Counted from the first letter of the stretch, positions 41,719-51,457 are shown. The stretch: DNA of 56,615 nt from Candidatus Anaerostipes excrementavium (GCA_019114985.1 DXEM01000016.1:1-56615), one strand, 5' to 3'. A program made the numbers and translations. The notes: a model not told the origin generated them from the letters alone.

Positions 41719-42459
41719 TCAGCCATATAAAGCAATGTAGTCTATTACAATTCTGGCAACAATCTGTAATGATAGCCTAGAGGCAACTTCATATTCTTTT
41801 ATGGAATCATTGGCATCCCGGTAACCTACAATACTAAGATCCGACAATTCCAATAGCTGAGATTTTTCACTGCTGCAGCAGGTTATGACCTTGGCACCAC
41901 ATACATTGGCGTTTTCAACAGATTGTAGCAATTCTTTCGTTTTTCCATTCAGTGAAAAAACAATGAGGAGTTCATCCGAGTTTAATTGCTGGCTTTTTCT
42001 CATCATAATATTAGGATCCCTTATAAATACAGAATCATATCCCAGAAGCTGCAATTTTAAGGAGAACTCTTCGCCCACATATTCTGTAAGTCCTCTGGCA
42101 ATTACATATATTCTTGATACCTGATTGATCATCTTAATGATTTCCAAAATAGAGGAAACCGATGTCTGTTCTATCACTCTTTGTGCTTCGATCAAAGATT
42201 TATTCATAACATCCGCCATGTTGGATACTTCTTCTTTTCCCGTTTGCATACTTGAACGATATCTTAGTTCATTAAATCCATTTACGCCACATTTTCTGAC
42301 AGCTCTCGAAACAGTAGATGGGGATGAGAAAGTATCAAAGGCAATATCCACGATTGACAATTCTGACATTCTTCCTTCATTTTGGTTAATATATTTTATG
42401 ATTTCCAACTCTGTTTTTGTCAGCTGCTCAATAATGCCCTTATTCAATTCAATTAGCAT
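41719..42459 (-). CDS. RpiR/MurR-family transcriptional regulator
   Basis: 246 residues. The N-terminal RpiR helix-turn-helix includes VDIAFDTFSSPSTVSRAVRKCG, preceded by LTKTELEIIKYI, and the C-terminal SIS domain (YVIARGLTEYVGEEFSLKLQLLGY, LLIVFSLNGKTKELL) binds a phosphosugar. The ATG at 42459 has AAGGAG upstream; longer ORF starts overlap the ileS terminator. It lies just upstream of the PfkB kinase gene and probably represses that operon in response to the phosphosugar. Confidence 0.92.
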   Translation of the reverse strand: MLIELNKGIIEQLTKTELEIIKYINQNEGRMSELSIVDIAFDTFSSPSTVSRAVRKCGVNGFNELRYRSSMQTGKEEVSNMADVMNKSLIEAQRVIEQTSVSSILEIIKMINQVSRIYVIARGLTEYVGEEFSLKLQLLGYDSVFIRDPNIMMRKSQQLNSDELLIVFSLNGKTKELLQSVENANVCGAKVITCCSSEKSQLLELSDLSIVGYRDANDSIKEYEVASRLSLQIVARIVIDYIALYG

Positions 42460-42480
42460 ATAAACTCCTTCTTTAAAAGA

Positions 42481-42510
42481 AAAGCACTTTGCCATTTTTG
42501 CAAAGTGCTT
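42481..42510 (-). terminator. Terminator of ileS
   Basis: AAGCACTTTGC (42482-42492) and GCAAAGTGCTT (42500-42510), an 11-bp perfect stem, followed on the minus strand by TTCTTTT. It is 20 bases past the ileS stop. Confidence 0.8.
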
Positions 42511-42530
42511 CCCTCTATTTTCAAAAATAC

Positions 42531-45500
42531 TTATCGTTTTTCTACGCCTAATTCTACTTTTTCTCCGTTGATGTTCCATTCTTTGGTAAATCCGGAAACT
42601 TCTCCTTCTTTTACCTCGTCTGCCAGAACATCTCCGGCAATCTCTGCTTCATTCTTCGCGATGATATCCTGCGCTTTGTTGCTTCCTTTGTAAGATAAGG
42701 TAATGTGATCTGTTACCTCGAATCCGGCTTCTTTACGCATAGACTGTACTTTGCTGACTACCTCGCGGACAAATCCTTCTTCCAGAAGTTCCGGTGTCAG
42801 ATTTGTATCCAATACAACCGTTACTCCATTATCCGCTTCCGTCACAAAGCCTTCCTGTTTTACCATCTCGATCAACAGATCTTCTTCTGCCAGCTCTACC
42901 GGTGTTCCATCTACCGTAAATTCCAGTACGCCTTTGGCATCCAGATCCGCTTTCGCCGCATTACCGTCCACATTTGCAAGATAGTTGCGGATTCCGCCAA
43001 CCAGCTTGCCGTATTTCGGTCCTACCGTCTTTAACTGCGGTTTGAAATTGTAAGTAGTAAATGCAGATACGTCATCGGTAAATTCCAGTGCTTTCACATT
43101 TAATTCGTCTAAGATGATTTCCTGATCGTAATCCGGAAGATCTCCTTCTGCCTTCACATACATCTGTCCGATTGGCTGACGGTTCTTGATGGCCGCACTG
43201 TTTCTGCAGGCACGTCCGAGAACTACAATCTTTAATACCATATCCATGTCAGCTTCCAGTTTCTCATCTACCTGATCCGCCTGATATGCAGGGAAATCGC
43301 ATAAATGAATGCTGGCAGGTGCACTGTTATCCACACTTCTTACGATATTCTGATAAATTTCTTCTGTCATGAATGGAATCATCGGAGCCGCTGCTTCGCA
43401 TACGGTTACCAATGCTGTATATAATGTCATATATGCATTGATCTTATCCTGTTCCATGCCTTTTGCCCAGAAACGGTCACGGCAGCGTCTTACATACCAG
43501 TTGCTCATGTCATCTACAAATTCCTGCAGAGCCCTTGCAGCTTCCGGGATCTTATAATCCCCAAGATTTTCATCTACTGCTTTCACCATGCTGTTCATCT
43601 TAGAAAGCAGCCATTTATCCATAACGGAAAGCTTATCATATTCTAAAGCATACTTCGTCGGATCGAACTGATCGATTTCCGCATAAAGAACATAGAAAGC
43701 ATAAGTGTTCCATAAAGTTCCCATGAATTTACGCTGTCCTTCTGTTACTGCTTTATCGTGGAAACGATTCGGCAGCCATGGTGCGCTGTTGGTATAGAAA
43801 TACCAGCGGATCGCATCTGCTCCATGTTCCTCTAATGCCTCAAATGGATCTACCGCATTTCCTTTGGATTTGCTCATCTTCTGTCCGTTTTCATCCTGTA
43901 CGTGTCCCAAGACGACAACGTTCTTATAAGGCGCCTTATCAAACAGCAGCGTAGAAATTGCCATCAGAGAATAGAACCATCCACGGGTCTGATCCACTGC
44001 CTCGGAAATAAAGTCTGCCGGGAAGTTATCTTCGAAGATTTCTTTATTCTCAAACGGATAATGCCACTGTGCGAACGGCATGGATCCTGAATCAAACCAG
44101 CAGTCGATGACCTCTTCCACACGGTGCATTTCTTTTCCGCAGATCGGGCATTTAATTGTTACATCGTCAATATATGGACGATGAAGTTCAATGTCGTCCG
44201 GGCAATTGTCAGACATACTCTTTAACTCTTCAATGGAACCGATAGAATGCTGATGTCCGCATTCGCACTCCCAGATATTTAACGGAGTTCCCCAATAACG
44301 GTTTCTTGAGATTCCCCAGTCCTGTACATTTTCCAGCCAATCTCCAAAACGGCCTTTTCCGATGTTTTCCGGTACCCAGTTTACCGTATTATTGTTGGCA
44401 ATCAGCTGATCTTTTACTTCGGTCATCTTGATAAACCAAGATTCTCTTGCATAATAAATCAGCGGTGTATCACATCTCCAGCAATGCGGATAGCTATGCT
44501 CAAATTTCGGAGCATCATATAACAAACCTCTTGCATCCAGATCTTTTAATACCTCCGGATCGGCTTTTTTCACAAACAATCCGGCAAATGGCGTCTCAGG
44601 AGACATTTCTCCCTTTTCATCTACCAGCTGTACAAACGGCAGGTCATATTTGCGTCCCACTTTCGCATCGTCCTCACCAAATGCAGGGGCAATATGAACG
44701 ATTCCCGTACCATCTGTCAATGTTACATAACCATCGCAAGTCACATAAAATGCTTTTTTATGCTGTTTTTCTGCTACTTTGGCAGCACATTCAAAGAGAG
44801 GTTCATATTCTTTATATTCCAGATCTTTTCCTTTATATGTCTCTAAAACTTCATACGCAGGAGTTCCTGCCTCCTCATCTGCAAGCTTTCCAAGAACAGT
44901 ATCCAGCAGAGCTTCTGCCATATAATAAACATATCCGTCTGCTGCCTTTACTTTCACGTAATCCTCTTCCGGATTCACGCACAGACCGATGTTGGACGGC
45001 AATGTCCAAGGTGTGGTCGTCCAGGCAAGGAAATAAGCATCTTCATCCTTCACTTTAAAACGTACAATTGCAGAACGTTCTTTTACATCTTTGTATCCCT
45101 GGGCAACTTCCTGGGCAGACAGCGGAGTTCCGCATCGTGGACAGTACGGTACGATCTTAAATCCTTTATAAAGAAGTCCTTTGTCCCAGATCTGCTTTAA
45201 TGCCCACCATACAGATTCAATAAAGTTGTTGTCATAGGTTACGTATGGATCATCCATATCCGCCCAGAATCCAACGGTGTTGGAGAAATCCTCCCACATT
45301 CCTTTATATTTCCAAACGCTTTCTTTACATTTCTTGATGAATGGTTCCAGACCATAATTTTCGATCTGGTCTTTTCCATCCAAACCAAGAAGCTTCTCTA
45401 CTTCCAGTTCCACCGGAAGACCATGGGTATCCCATCCTGCCTTACGGATGATTTTGTGGCCTTTCATTGTCTGATAACGTGGAATCATATCTTTGATAAC

Positions 45501-45686
45501 ACGAGTCAATACGTGTCCGATATGCGGCTTTCCATTGGCAGTTGGCGGTCCGTCATAAAATGTATACGTCGGATCGTCCTTTCTCTCTTCGATACTTTTC
45601 TCAAAGATCTTATTTTCTTTCCAGAACTTAACGGTTTCTTTCTCTCGATCTACAAAATTCAGATCGGAAGACACTTTCTTGTACAT
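42531..45686 (-). CDS. ileS: Isoleucyl-tRNA synthetase
   Basis: 1051 residues, the length of the longer bacterial/eukaryote-like IleRS form. Signature PTANGKPHIGHVLTR (HIGH) near residue 47, KMSKSKGNAVDP (KMSKS) near 600, and the editing domain with TGIVHIAPAFGEDD. It charges tRNA-Ile and edits valine. GAAGGAG precedes the ATG at 45686; an upstream in-frame ATG at 45854 would lie in the T-box terminator and is rejected. The long form tends to be less sensitive to mupirocin (family knowledge, not testable here). Confidence 0.96.
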   Translation of the reverse strand: MYKKVSSDLNFVDREKETVKFWKENKIFEKSIEERKDDPTYTFYDGPPTANGKPHIGHVLTRVIKDMIPRYQTMKGHKIIRKAGWDTHGLPVELEVEKLLGLDGKDQIENYGLEPFIKKCKESVWKYKGMWEDFSNTVGFWADMDDPYVTYDNNFIESVWWALKQIWDKGLLYKGFKIVPYCPRCGTPLSAQEVAQGYKDVKERSAIVRFKVKDEDAYFLAWTTTPWTLPSNIGLCVNPEEDYVKVKAADGYVYYMAEALLDTVLGKLADEEAGTPAYEVLETYKGKDLEYKEYEPLFECAAKVAEKQHKKAFYVTCDGYVTLTDGTGIVHIAPAFGEDDAKVGRKYDLPFVQLVDEKGEMSPETPFAGLFVKKADPEVLKDLDARGLLYDAPKFEHSYPHCWRCDTPLIYYARESWFIKMTEVKDQLIANNNTVNWVPENIGKGRFGDWLENVQDWGISRNRYWGTPLNIWECECGHQHSIGSIEELKSMSDNCPDDIELHRPYIDDVTIKCPICGKEMHRVEEVIDCWFDSGSMPFAQWHYPFENKEIFEDNFPADFISEAVDQTRGWFYSLMAISTLLFDKAPYKNVVVLGHVQDENGQKMSKSKGNAVDPFEALEEHGADAIRWYFYTNSAPWLPNRFHDKAVTEGQRKFMGTLWNTYAFYVLYAEIDQFDPTKYALEYDKLSVMDKWLLSKMNSMVKAVDENLGDYKIPEAARALQEFVDDMSNWYVRRCRDRFWAKGMEQDKINAYMTLYTALVTVCEAAAPMIPFMTEEIYQNIVRSVDNSAPASIHLCDFPAYQADQVDEKLEADMDMVLKIVVLGRACRNSAAIKNRQPIGQMYVKAEGDLPDYDQEIILDELNVKALEFTDDVSAFTTYNFKPQLKTVGPKYGKLVGGIRNYLANVDGNAAKADLDAKGVLEFTVDGTPVELAEEDLLIEMVKQEGFVTEADNGVTVVLDTNLTPELLEEGFVREVVSKVQSMRKEAGFEVTDHITLSYKGSNKAQDIIAKNEAEIAGDVLADEVKEGEVSGFTKEWNINGEKVELGVEKR

Positions 45687-45800
45687 GTTCACTTCTCCTT
45701 CTATGAAAAATATTGCTCTTTGTATTACATGAAAGAATCCTGCTTTGCAGGATTCTCCGCCTGCGGCGGGAATCTTCTGATTCATAGGATATCCTATAGA

Positions 45801-46038
45801 AAAAGAAAAAGGTGCTGTCCTAAAAATAGGACAACACCGTTGCTTACAAACCACCTATTTCACATACATCATAATATGTTATCCCGTTAACGGAGGATAC
45901 CGGCACAGCTTACTTCGTTCAGCCTGCAGCTTGGGAGTGATCTTCCTCATACGTCTACTGGCATCCGGCTCTCACCATCCCGGACTCGCTCCTGCGTTCC
46001 TCCTATGAGTACTGTCTCCTTCATCGCTTTTCTCATAT
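45801..46038 (-). promoter_or_regulatory. T-box riboswitch of ileS (tRNA-Ile)
   Basis: The minus-strand leader carries Stem I features (AGTACTCATAGGAGG, then AGCGAGTCCGGGATGGTGAG and AGCCGG) and a specifier region GAAGATCACTCCC with the Ile codon ATC. An AGGTGGTTTG T-box sequence follows near 45845-45857. It ends in a strong terminator, GGTGTTGTCCTA with TAGGACAGCACC (45811-45838), then TTTTTCTTTTT. UGGU pairs with the ACCA end of uncharged tRNA-Ile. The T-box core after UGGU departs from the usual ACCGCG. Between it and ileS (45687-45800) lie extra hairpins including GAATCCTGC/GCAGGATTC and ATAGGATATCCTAT. Confidence 0.85.
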
Positions 46039-46044
46039 GCGACT

Positions 46045-46074
46045 ATCTTACCACTGAATCCCCTGTTTCGTCAA
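46045..46074 (-). promoter_or_regulatory. Promoter of the ileS T-box transcript
   Basis: Minus strand: TTGACG (46069-46074), an 18-base spacer and TAAGAT (46045-46050), starting just after the stop of the YARHG gene at 46083. Confidence 0.65.
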
Positions 46075-46082
46075 TAGATGAT

Positions 46083-47000
46083 TCAGTATTTTATGCCGGT
46101 ACCGCCGCAGTAACTGCATTGATAATTTCCACGACAGTAATTACAGTTTCCTGTACCTCTGCAGTAACTGCAGGAAGTTTTTCCGAGACCGCTGCAGGTT
46201 CCGCATCTTCCGGTTCCCCGGCAGGATGTGCAGGTGCTCTTTCGGAACATGATACCCGTTCCTTTGTATGTATATCCATTGCCGCCGCAAGGTCCGCATC
46301 TTCCAGTTCCCCGGCAGCCTATGCATCTCTGTGTCCTCATACCTTTGCACATGGAGCAGGATCCGGTCAAACAATATTTACAGTGACCCAAGCCCCCGCA
46401 AAAACTGCAGATACTAGAGGAAGAGCCTTTTCCGGAAGACGAGGAACCGCCTCTGTAAGAAGAGCTTCCACTTCCTGAGGATGAACTGGAACTGCTGCTT
46501 CCAGAAGATGAGCTGCCGCTTCCTGAGGAAGAGCTGGAACTGCTGCCGCTTCCATTCTCCTCATAACGGGCAATAAATTTTGCATTGTATTTTTCTATGG
46601 AATCCAGGATCTCATCTTCATCAAAATCTTCCGGATCAATGGTTCCTTTATACCAGCTCTTATCCTCGAAATAACTTCGAATCCAGCTGGTATCAAACTT
46701 TCTTCCATGACGAGCGTAGATTTCATTCCTTGCCAGCTGAAGTTCTCTGCTGCTTAATGATTTAAGATCGCTGTTTGTCACTCTTTTTTTGTCACTGTCA
46801 GGCAGAATGTATTCCTCTTCCTCAGAATTTTCTTCTTCTGCCGCTTCTGTCGCTGCTTCCGTCGTTGTCTCCTGTGTCGATTCCTGACCACTTGAAATAC
46901 GATTCCCTTCTGTAGAAACATCCGTTTTCTTATCACAGCCGGTCAGGAAGAAAGACATAACGATTGTCATCACAATGAAATGCCATACATACTTTTTCAT
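46083..47000 (-). CDS. YARHG-domain lipoprotein with CxxC zinc-finger-like tail
   Basis: 305 residues. A lipoprotein signal peptide (FIVMTIVMSFFLTGC, Cys22) is followed by an acidic linker, a YARHG domain (LQLARNEIYARHGRKFDTSW, about 88-107), a Ser/Gly-only linker (about 150-195) and a Cys-rich tail. The tail has some nine CxxC or CxxCxG repeats (CSFCGG, CRGTGRCG, CSYCGGTG) like the DnaJ zinc finger. The surface-exposed role is unknown; cell wall or metal binding is possible. Own promoter: CTGATT-17-TAAAAT near 47053-47081 by eye. Confidence 0.85.
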   Translation of the reverse strand: MKKYVWHFIVMTIVMSFFLTGCDKKTDVSTEGNRISSGQESTQETTTEAATEAAEEENSEEEEYILPDSDKKRVTNSDLKSLSSRELQLARNEIYARHGRKFDTSWIRSYFEDKSWYKGTIDPEDFDEDEILDSIEKYNAKFIARYEENGSGSSSSSSSGSGSSSSGSSSSSSSSGSGSSSYRGGSSSSGKGSSSSICSFCGGLGHCKYCLTGSCSMCKGMRTQRCIGCRGTGRCGPCGGNGYTYKGTGIMFRKSTCTSCRGTGRCGTCSGLGKTSCSYCRGTGNCNYCRGNYQCSYCGGTGIKY

Positions 47001-47108
47001 TCCTTTTCTCCTTTCTCCCTATACAGACTTCCGTTCTATGATTCTTAGTATCATTTTAACATAAGACTGCTGAAAAATCAGAGAAAGGCAGAAAATTCTT
47101 ATCTTTTT

Positions 47109-47777
47109 TCAGAGAAGTCTCGATTCTGCCGATGTTTCCTTCAGAATTTTTACCAAACGGCTGGTTCCCAATCGATCTGCCCCGAGAGACAGGAATCTTT
47201 CCCCATCTTCAAAGGAACTGATTCCGCCGGCTGCTTTGATCTTAACATCCGGTCCTACATGATCCTTAAACAGAGCTACATCTTCCGGCGTCGCTCCTCC
47301 GCTTGAAAATCCTGTGGAAGTTTTGATATAATCAGCTCCGGCCTCTGTTACCACGTGGCACATCCTGATTTTTTCATCCTCTGTCAAAAGACATGTCTCA
47401 ATGATTACTTTCAGAATTTTAGATCCGCAGGCCTCCTTGATCTTTTGGATTTCTTCCCTTACTTCATCGTATTTTCCATCTTTTACAGCGCCAATGTGAA
47501 TGACCATATCAATCTCGTCTGCTCCATTTTGGATCGCATCTTTTGTCTCAAATATTTTTGTCTCCGTCGTGCTGTATCCGTTGGGAAATCCGATGACCGT
47601 ACAGATCTTCATCTTTTCTCCCACATATTCTTTGGCATGTTTTACATAGGCTGCCGGAATGCAGACGGATGCTGTCCCATATAGGATGGCGTCGTCACAA
47701 ATCTGTCGGATTTCGTTCCATGTGGCACACGGATCCAACAGCGTATGATCGACCGTTCGCATTATATCTTCTCTCAT
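47109..47777 (-). CDS. deoC: Deoxyribose-phosphate aldolase
   Basis: About 222 residues of the DeoC/LacD class I aldolase family. The Schiff-base Lys is in [13 protein letters not shown]; the other conserved Lys is in [10 protein letters not shown], and IKAAGGIS binds phosphate. It cleaves 2-deoxyribose 5-phosphate to acetaldehyde and glyceraldehyde 3-phosphate; related enzymes act on other pentulose phosphates. The ATG at 47777 lies 9 bases after AAAAGGAG; a TTG seven codons upstream is weaker. It is the last gene of the ascorbate-family PTS/transketolase operon. Confidence 0.93.
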   Translation of the reverse strand: MREDIMRTVDHTLLDPCATWNEIRQICDDAILYGTASVCIPAAYVKHAKEYVGEKMKICTVIGFPNGYSTTETKIFETKDAIQNGADEIDMVIHIGAVKDGKYDEVREEIQKIKEACGSKILKVIIETCLLTEDEKIRMCHVVTEAGADYIKTSTGFSSGGATPEDVALFKDHVGPDVKIKAAGGISSFEDGERFLSLGADRLGTSRLVKILKETSAESRLL

Positions 47778-47813
47778 CACACAATTCTCCTTTTCCAATC
47801 AAAACCTTGTTTT

Positions 47814-48776
47814 CTATTGTCCCAGCTGCATGCGAATTACCTGTTCCAGATCTTCTGCCGTCAATCCAAATTCTTTTTGAAGAAATTCCGGTGTTCCGAC
47901 CTGACCAAATCGATCTTTCACTCCTACCCGTTTCAAAGCGGCCGGAATCTTTTGCTCTGCCATAACTTCTGCCACAGCGCTTCCAAGTCCTCCATATACA
48001 GAATGATTTTCAAAAGTCACAATCAGGCGTTTGCCCTCGCTTTCCTTTTGAATCAATTCTTCATCCAGCGGCTTAATCGTAAACATATCGATGACTTCTA
48101 CGGAAATATGATCTTTTTCCAAACTCTCCGCACAGTCCAGCGCATCGGAAACCAGCTGTCCGGCTGTGATCAGCAACACATCCGTTCCTTCTTTTAAAAT
48201 ATTTCCTTTTCCGATGACGAATTCAGATCCAGGAGCATATACGTTCCGGACTGCCTTTCGATTTCCTCTGACATAATGAATCCCTTCTCGTTTTGCAAAT
48301 TCCTTCAGAATCCATTCCATCTGAACATCATCTGCAGCATCGCAAACAACAGCCTGGGGGATTTCTCTCATCAATGCCACGTCTTCCCAGGTCGTATGGG
48401 TTCCTCCGTTGGCTCCTACGGTAAATCCCGGATCTGATCCATAAATATTCATCGTATTTCCTGCATAAGCGCCGGATAAATATAACTGATCGAAAATTCG
48501 CCTTGTTGCAAACGGTCCAAAAGTATGAAGAAACGGTTTAAATCCGGTAATGGAGAGTCCTGCGGCTACTCCTGCCATATTTGCTTCCGCGATCCCGCAC
48601 TGCACAAATCGATCCGGATTTGTTTTCTGGATTTTTGTAAATCCGCTGGCCCCGCCAAGGTCCGCTTCCAATGCGACGACTTTGTCGTCATAAGTCATTA
48701 AATTCTGGATCGTTTCTACCACACAGGTGCGCAGTTCACGCCCTTTTTGATTCCTGTCTTTCGCTAATTGATACAT
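47814..48776 (-). CDS. Transketolase, C-terminal half subunit
   Basis: 320 residues covering the pyrimidine-binding and C-terminal transketolase domains: ALEADLGGASG, CGIAEANMAGVAAGL, YGSDPGFTVGANGGTHTTWED and VEVIDMFTIKPLDEE. It complements the N-terminal subunit, overlapping its gene by 13 bases. Together they transfer two-carbon ketol units between sugar phosphates. Confidence 0.93.
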   Translation of the reverse strand: MYQLAKDRNQKGRELRTCVVETIQNLMTYDDKVVALEADLGGASGFTKIQKTNPDRFVQCGIAEANMAGVAAGLSITGFKPFLHTFGPFATRRIFDQLYLSGAYAGNTMNIYGSDPGFTVGANGGTHTTWEDVALMREIPQAVVCDAADDVQMEWILKEFAKREGIHYVRGNRKAVRNVYAPGSEFVIGKGNILKEGTDVLLITAGQLVSDALDCAESLEKDHISVEVIDMFTIKPLDEELIQKESEGKRLIVTFENHSVYGGLGSAVAEVMAEQKIPAALKRVGVKDRFGQVGTPEFLQKEFGLTAEDLEQVIRMQLGQ

Positions 48777-49633
48777 GATCCCGCGCTCCCTCCTTCAATC
48801 AAATCTTCCAGATCTTTGATAGCTTTATGGTTTATCTGGAGAATCTCATCATTGTTAAATTTCACAGAATGATTCCCTTCCATTTGTTCATAATACGGAA
48901 CTCCGGCACCTTTGATCGAATCCAGCACAATACATACCGCCTGATCTGTGATGCTCTTCGCCTGATCAATTGCCGCATCAATTGCTTCTTCATCATTTCC
49001 TTTTACTCTTTGTACATGAAAACCGAACGCTTTCATTTTCTCTTCCAAGTCAAATGGATTCATGACTTCTTTCGTGGTTCCGTCTAACTGTCTTTTATTT
49101 TCATCGATGATTACAACACAATGATTCAGCTTGTAATGAGCAATGTACTGAAATGCTTCCCAGCACTGACCTTCATTTAATTCTCCATCCCCAACGATTA
49201 GATAGACATACTGATCGCTTCCTTTCATTCGGAAACCGGTCGCAATCCCTGCTGCTGCGGAAGTTCCCTGTCCCAAAGAGCCTGTTGTCATATCGACTCC
49301 CGGTGTTTTTTGACGGTCCGGATGTGACGGCAGCCTTGTTCCTCCGTCATTTAAAGTATAGAGCCAATCTTTTTCAAAAAATCCCTGCTCTGCCAGCGCA
49401 CAGTACCAAGCTGGTCCCGCATGTCCTTTTGAGAGGACCACCATATCCCGTTCCTCCCAATCCGGACGTTTAGGATCATATCGAAGCTGCTTTCCATACA
49501 AGACGCTCATAAGTTCTACGATCGATAAAGCCCCTCCCAGATGTCCATATCCCCGTTTTTCCAACATTTGCAAAATATCTCTTCTGATTTTGGCTGATAA
49601 TTGTTTTAACGCCCAAAGCTCACTTTTTTCCAT
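48764..49633 (-). CDS. Transketolase, N-terminal half subunit
   Basis: 289 residues with the thiamine diphosphate domain: HLGGALSIVELMSVLY, LSKGHAGPAWYCAL, MTTGSLGQGTSAAAG and VGDGELNEGQCWEAFQY. Split transketolases are frequent in anaerobes and often sit in sugar operons. Here it follows PTS IIB by 13 bases and precedes the C-terminal half, indicating that the imported substrate enters pentose-phosphate-like interconversion. Confidence 0.93.
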   Translation of the reverse strand: MEKSELWALKQLSAKIRRDILQMLEKRGYGHLGGALSIVELMSVLYGKQLRYDPKRPDWEERDMVVLSKGHAGPAWYCALAEQGFFEKDWLYTLNDGGTRLPSHPDRQKTPGVDMTTGSLGQGTSAAAGIATGFRMKGSDQYVYLIVGDGELNEGQCWEAFQYIAHYKLNHCVVIIDENKRQLDGTTKEVMNPFDLEEKMKAFGFHVQRVKGNDEEAIDAAIDQAKSITDQAVCIVLDSIKGAGVPYYEQMEGNHSVKFNNDEILQINHKAIKDLEDLIEGGSAGSCIN

Positions 49634-49646
49634 ACACAGTTCCTCT

Positions 49647-49925
49647 TTATTCTTTCTCGAATTCTGCCTTTAACTTCGTCTCCAGCTCTTCTTTGTCCAT
49701 GATATTGTCAAGGACAATGACCCTTGGCAGCTCTTTTACGAAATTCTCCAAGTCTTTTCCAACAACAAACAGATCTGCTGCCCCTTCTGCCGCATCCGAT
49801 AAAGAGGAATGGGATACAGATACTCCGGAAACTCCCAGTTTCTGTACAGCCTTTTCCACATTCATTCTAACCAACATACTAGAACCAAGTCCTGAACCAC
49901 AACAACACATAATTGAACGAATCAT
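49647..49925 (-). CDS. PTS ascorbate/lactose-type IIB component
   Basis: 92 residues starting IMCCCGSGLGSSMLVRMNVE, the SgaB/UlaB phosphocysteine loop (Cys in CCGSG), with a C-terminal helix. It carries phosphate from IIA to the substrate moved by the IIC at 50061. Confidence 0.9.
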   Translation of the reverse strand: MIRSIMCCCGSGLGSSMLVRMNVEKAVQKLGVSGVSVSHSSLSDAAEGAADLFVVGKDLENFVKELPRVIVLDNIMDKEELETKLKAEFEKE

Positions 49926-49982
49926 AATTTTACCTCCTAATAATATAAATGAATATTTAGTTCTGTTTTTTCATATAGCGGA

Positions 49983-50040
49983 GAAATCGGCTCGTGCCGA
50001 TTTCCCCTCCCTGTTTTGGAACTGCCGATTCACCGACAGC
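49983..50040 (-). promoter_or_regulatory. Double stem-loop between PTS IIC and IIB
   Basis: GAAATCGGC (49983-49991) and GCCGATTTC (49996-50004) form a 9-bp stem with a 4-base loop. A second imperfect stem (CTGCCGATTCACCGACAG) lies at about 50021-50038. No T run follows, so mRNA stabilisation or processing is more likely than termination. Confidence 0.5.
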
Positions 50041-50060
50041 CCCACATTCAGCTTTGAGCG

Positions 50061-51440
50061 CTATTTTTTCTTAGGCGCCACAAGGTTATAAACAATCGGA
50101 ATCAGATACAGTACGATACATACAACGAACAGTCCGCCGCCCTGAATAAACTGAGCGATATTTCCAAGGATAATTCCGGCTACTGAGAAATCCGCATCAG
50201 AGAATGTACAGTTGGCAAAGTTCAAAGATCCCATAACCGGCATACAGATTGCCGGTAAAAATGTAATCAAAAGACCGTGAAGGAAGGATCCTAACAGGCA
50301 TCCTTTCAGACCACCCTGCGCATTGGCAAAAACTCCGGCTGTCGCACCGCAGAAGAAATGCGGAATTACACCTGGGAGAATTAATGCTACCGGTACCAGT
50401 GATTTATTGATTCCTCCCAAGATGAAGAGGCCTACGATTCCACCAACAAAAGATACTAAGAATCCAATCAATACTGCATTCGGAGCATACGGGAATACTA
50501 CCGGACAATCCAGCGCCGGTTTTGCGCCAGGAACGATTTTTTCCGCGATACCACGGAAGGCAGGAACGATTTCTCCGATAATCAAACGCACTCCGCTTAA
50601 GATAATATAAACACCGCCGGCAAAGCTAAGCCCTTTTGTAATCGCCCATACCAGCCAGTGGGTCTGCGTCTCACCCTGGAAGAAAGCAGAAATCGTTGGA
50701 TCATTCATACCGTCTTTTACAACAACCGCCACAAATGTTACAATAGTAAAGAAGATTACCATGGTAAGTCCGATGGCAACGGTCGTATCCCGCAGGAAAG
50801 AAATACGCTGTGGAAAGTTCGTTTCTTCTGTGGATTTGCTCTTGCCTTTGAAAATCTTACCAATTTGTGCAGCGAACCAGTATCCGACGCCTCCAAAATG
50901 TCCGAAACCGAGTTCGTCTGTACCGGTAATCTTTGACATTGTCGGCTGACAGATTGCCGGAGATAATACCATGATCAATCCCAGTACCAATCCTCCGCCG
51001 ATCCATAACTGAGGACCGCTTAACTGTCCGACATTTAAAATAACCGCCAGCATACATGCCATATACAACGTATGATGTCCTGTTAAGAATATGTAATGCA
51101 GTCTGGAGAATCTTGCCATGACAATATTGGCAATCATTCCAATACACATAATATATGCCGTATCACTGGCGAACTTCTCCAATCCAAGAGATACGATTGC
51201 TTCGTTATTCGGAACAACCCCCTGCATGTTAAATGCATAATTAAAGATTGTTCCAAAATCATTTAAGGAACCTGTCTGCAGGAAATTAGAACCTGCGGTT
51301 AATACAAGGAATCCAACAATCGTTTTTAAAGTACCTTTTACAATATCTTCTATCGGTTTCTTTTGTAAGGTCAACCCGATCAATGAAATTAATCCAACCA
51401 GGATTGCCGGTGTTGACAAAATGTTAATAATAAAATCCAT
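50061..51440 (-). CDS. PTS ascorbate-family IIC component (SgaT/UlaA)
   Basis: 459 residues, about ten hydrophobic segments. Starts FIINILSTPAILVGLISLIGL and shows LVLTAGSNFLQTG, GHHTLYMACMLAV, ELGFGHFGGVGYW and GVIPHFFCGATAGVFANAQGG, all typical of UlaA. It forms the channel for L-ascorbate in E. coli, but members in Firmicutes also sit with transketolase genes and may take other five- or six-carbon substrates. AAGGAGG is before the ATG at 51440. Confidence 0.92.
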   Translation of the reverse strand: MDFIINILSTPAILVGLISLIGLTLQKKPIEDIVKGTLKTIVGFLVLTAGSNFLQTGSLNDFGTIFNYAFNMQGVVPNNEAIVSLGLEKFASDTAYIMCIGMIANIVMARFSRLHYIFLTGHHTLYMACMLAVILNVGQLSGPQLWIGGGLVLGLIMVLSPAICQPTMSKITGTDELGFGHFGGVGYWFAAQIGKIFKGKSKSTEETNFPQRISFLRDTTVAIGLTMVIFFTIVTFVAVVVKDGMNDPTISAFFQGETQTHWLVWAITKGLSFAGGVYIILSGVRLIIGEIVPAFRGIAEKIVPGAKPALDCPVVFPYAPNAVLIGFLVSFVGGIVGLFILGGINKSLVPVALILPGVIPHFFCGATAGVFANAQGGLKGCLLGSFLHGLLITFLPAICMPVMGSLNFANCTFSDADFSVAGIILGNIAQFIQGGGLFVVCIVLYLIPIVYNLVAPKKK

Positions 51441-51457
51441 TTAAATCCTCCTTCTCT

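Noticed and set aside
44447-45058. 203-codon plus-strand ORF opposite ileS
   Set aside because: No ribosome site, no recognisable domain, and it lies fully antisense to conserved ileS sequence.
46005-46478. 157-codon plus-strand ORF rich in Ala, Ser and Thr
   Set aside because: It is the complement of the Ser/Gly and Cys-rich part of the YARHG lipoprotein; composition explains the open frame.
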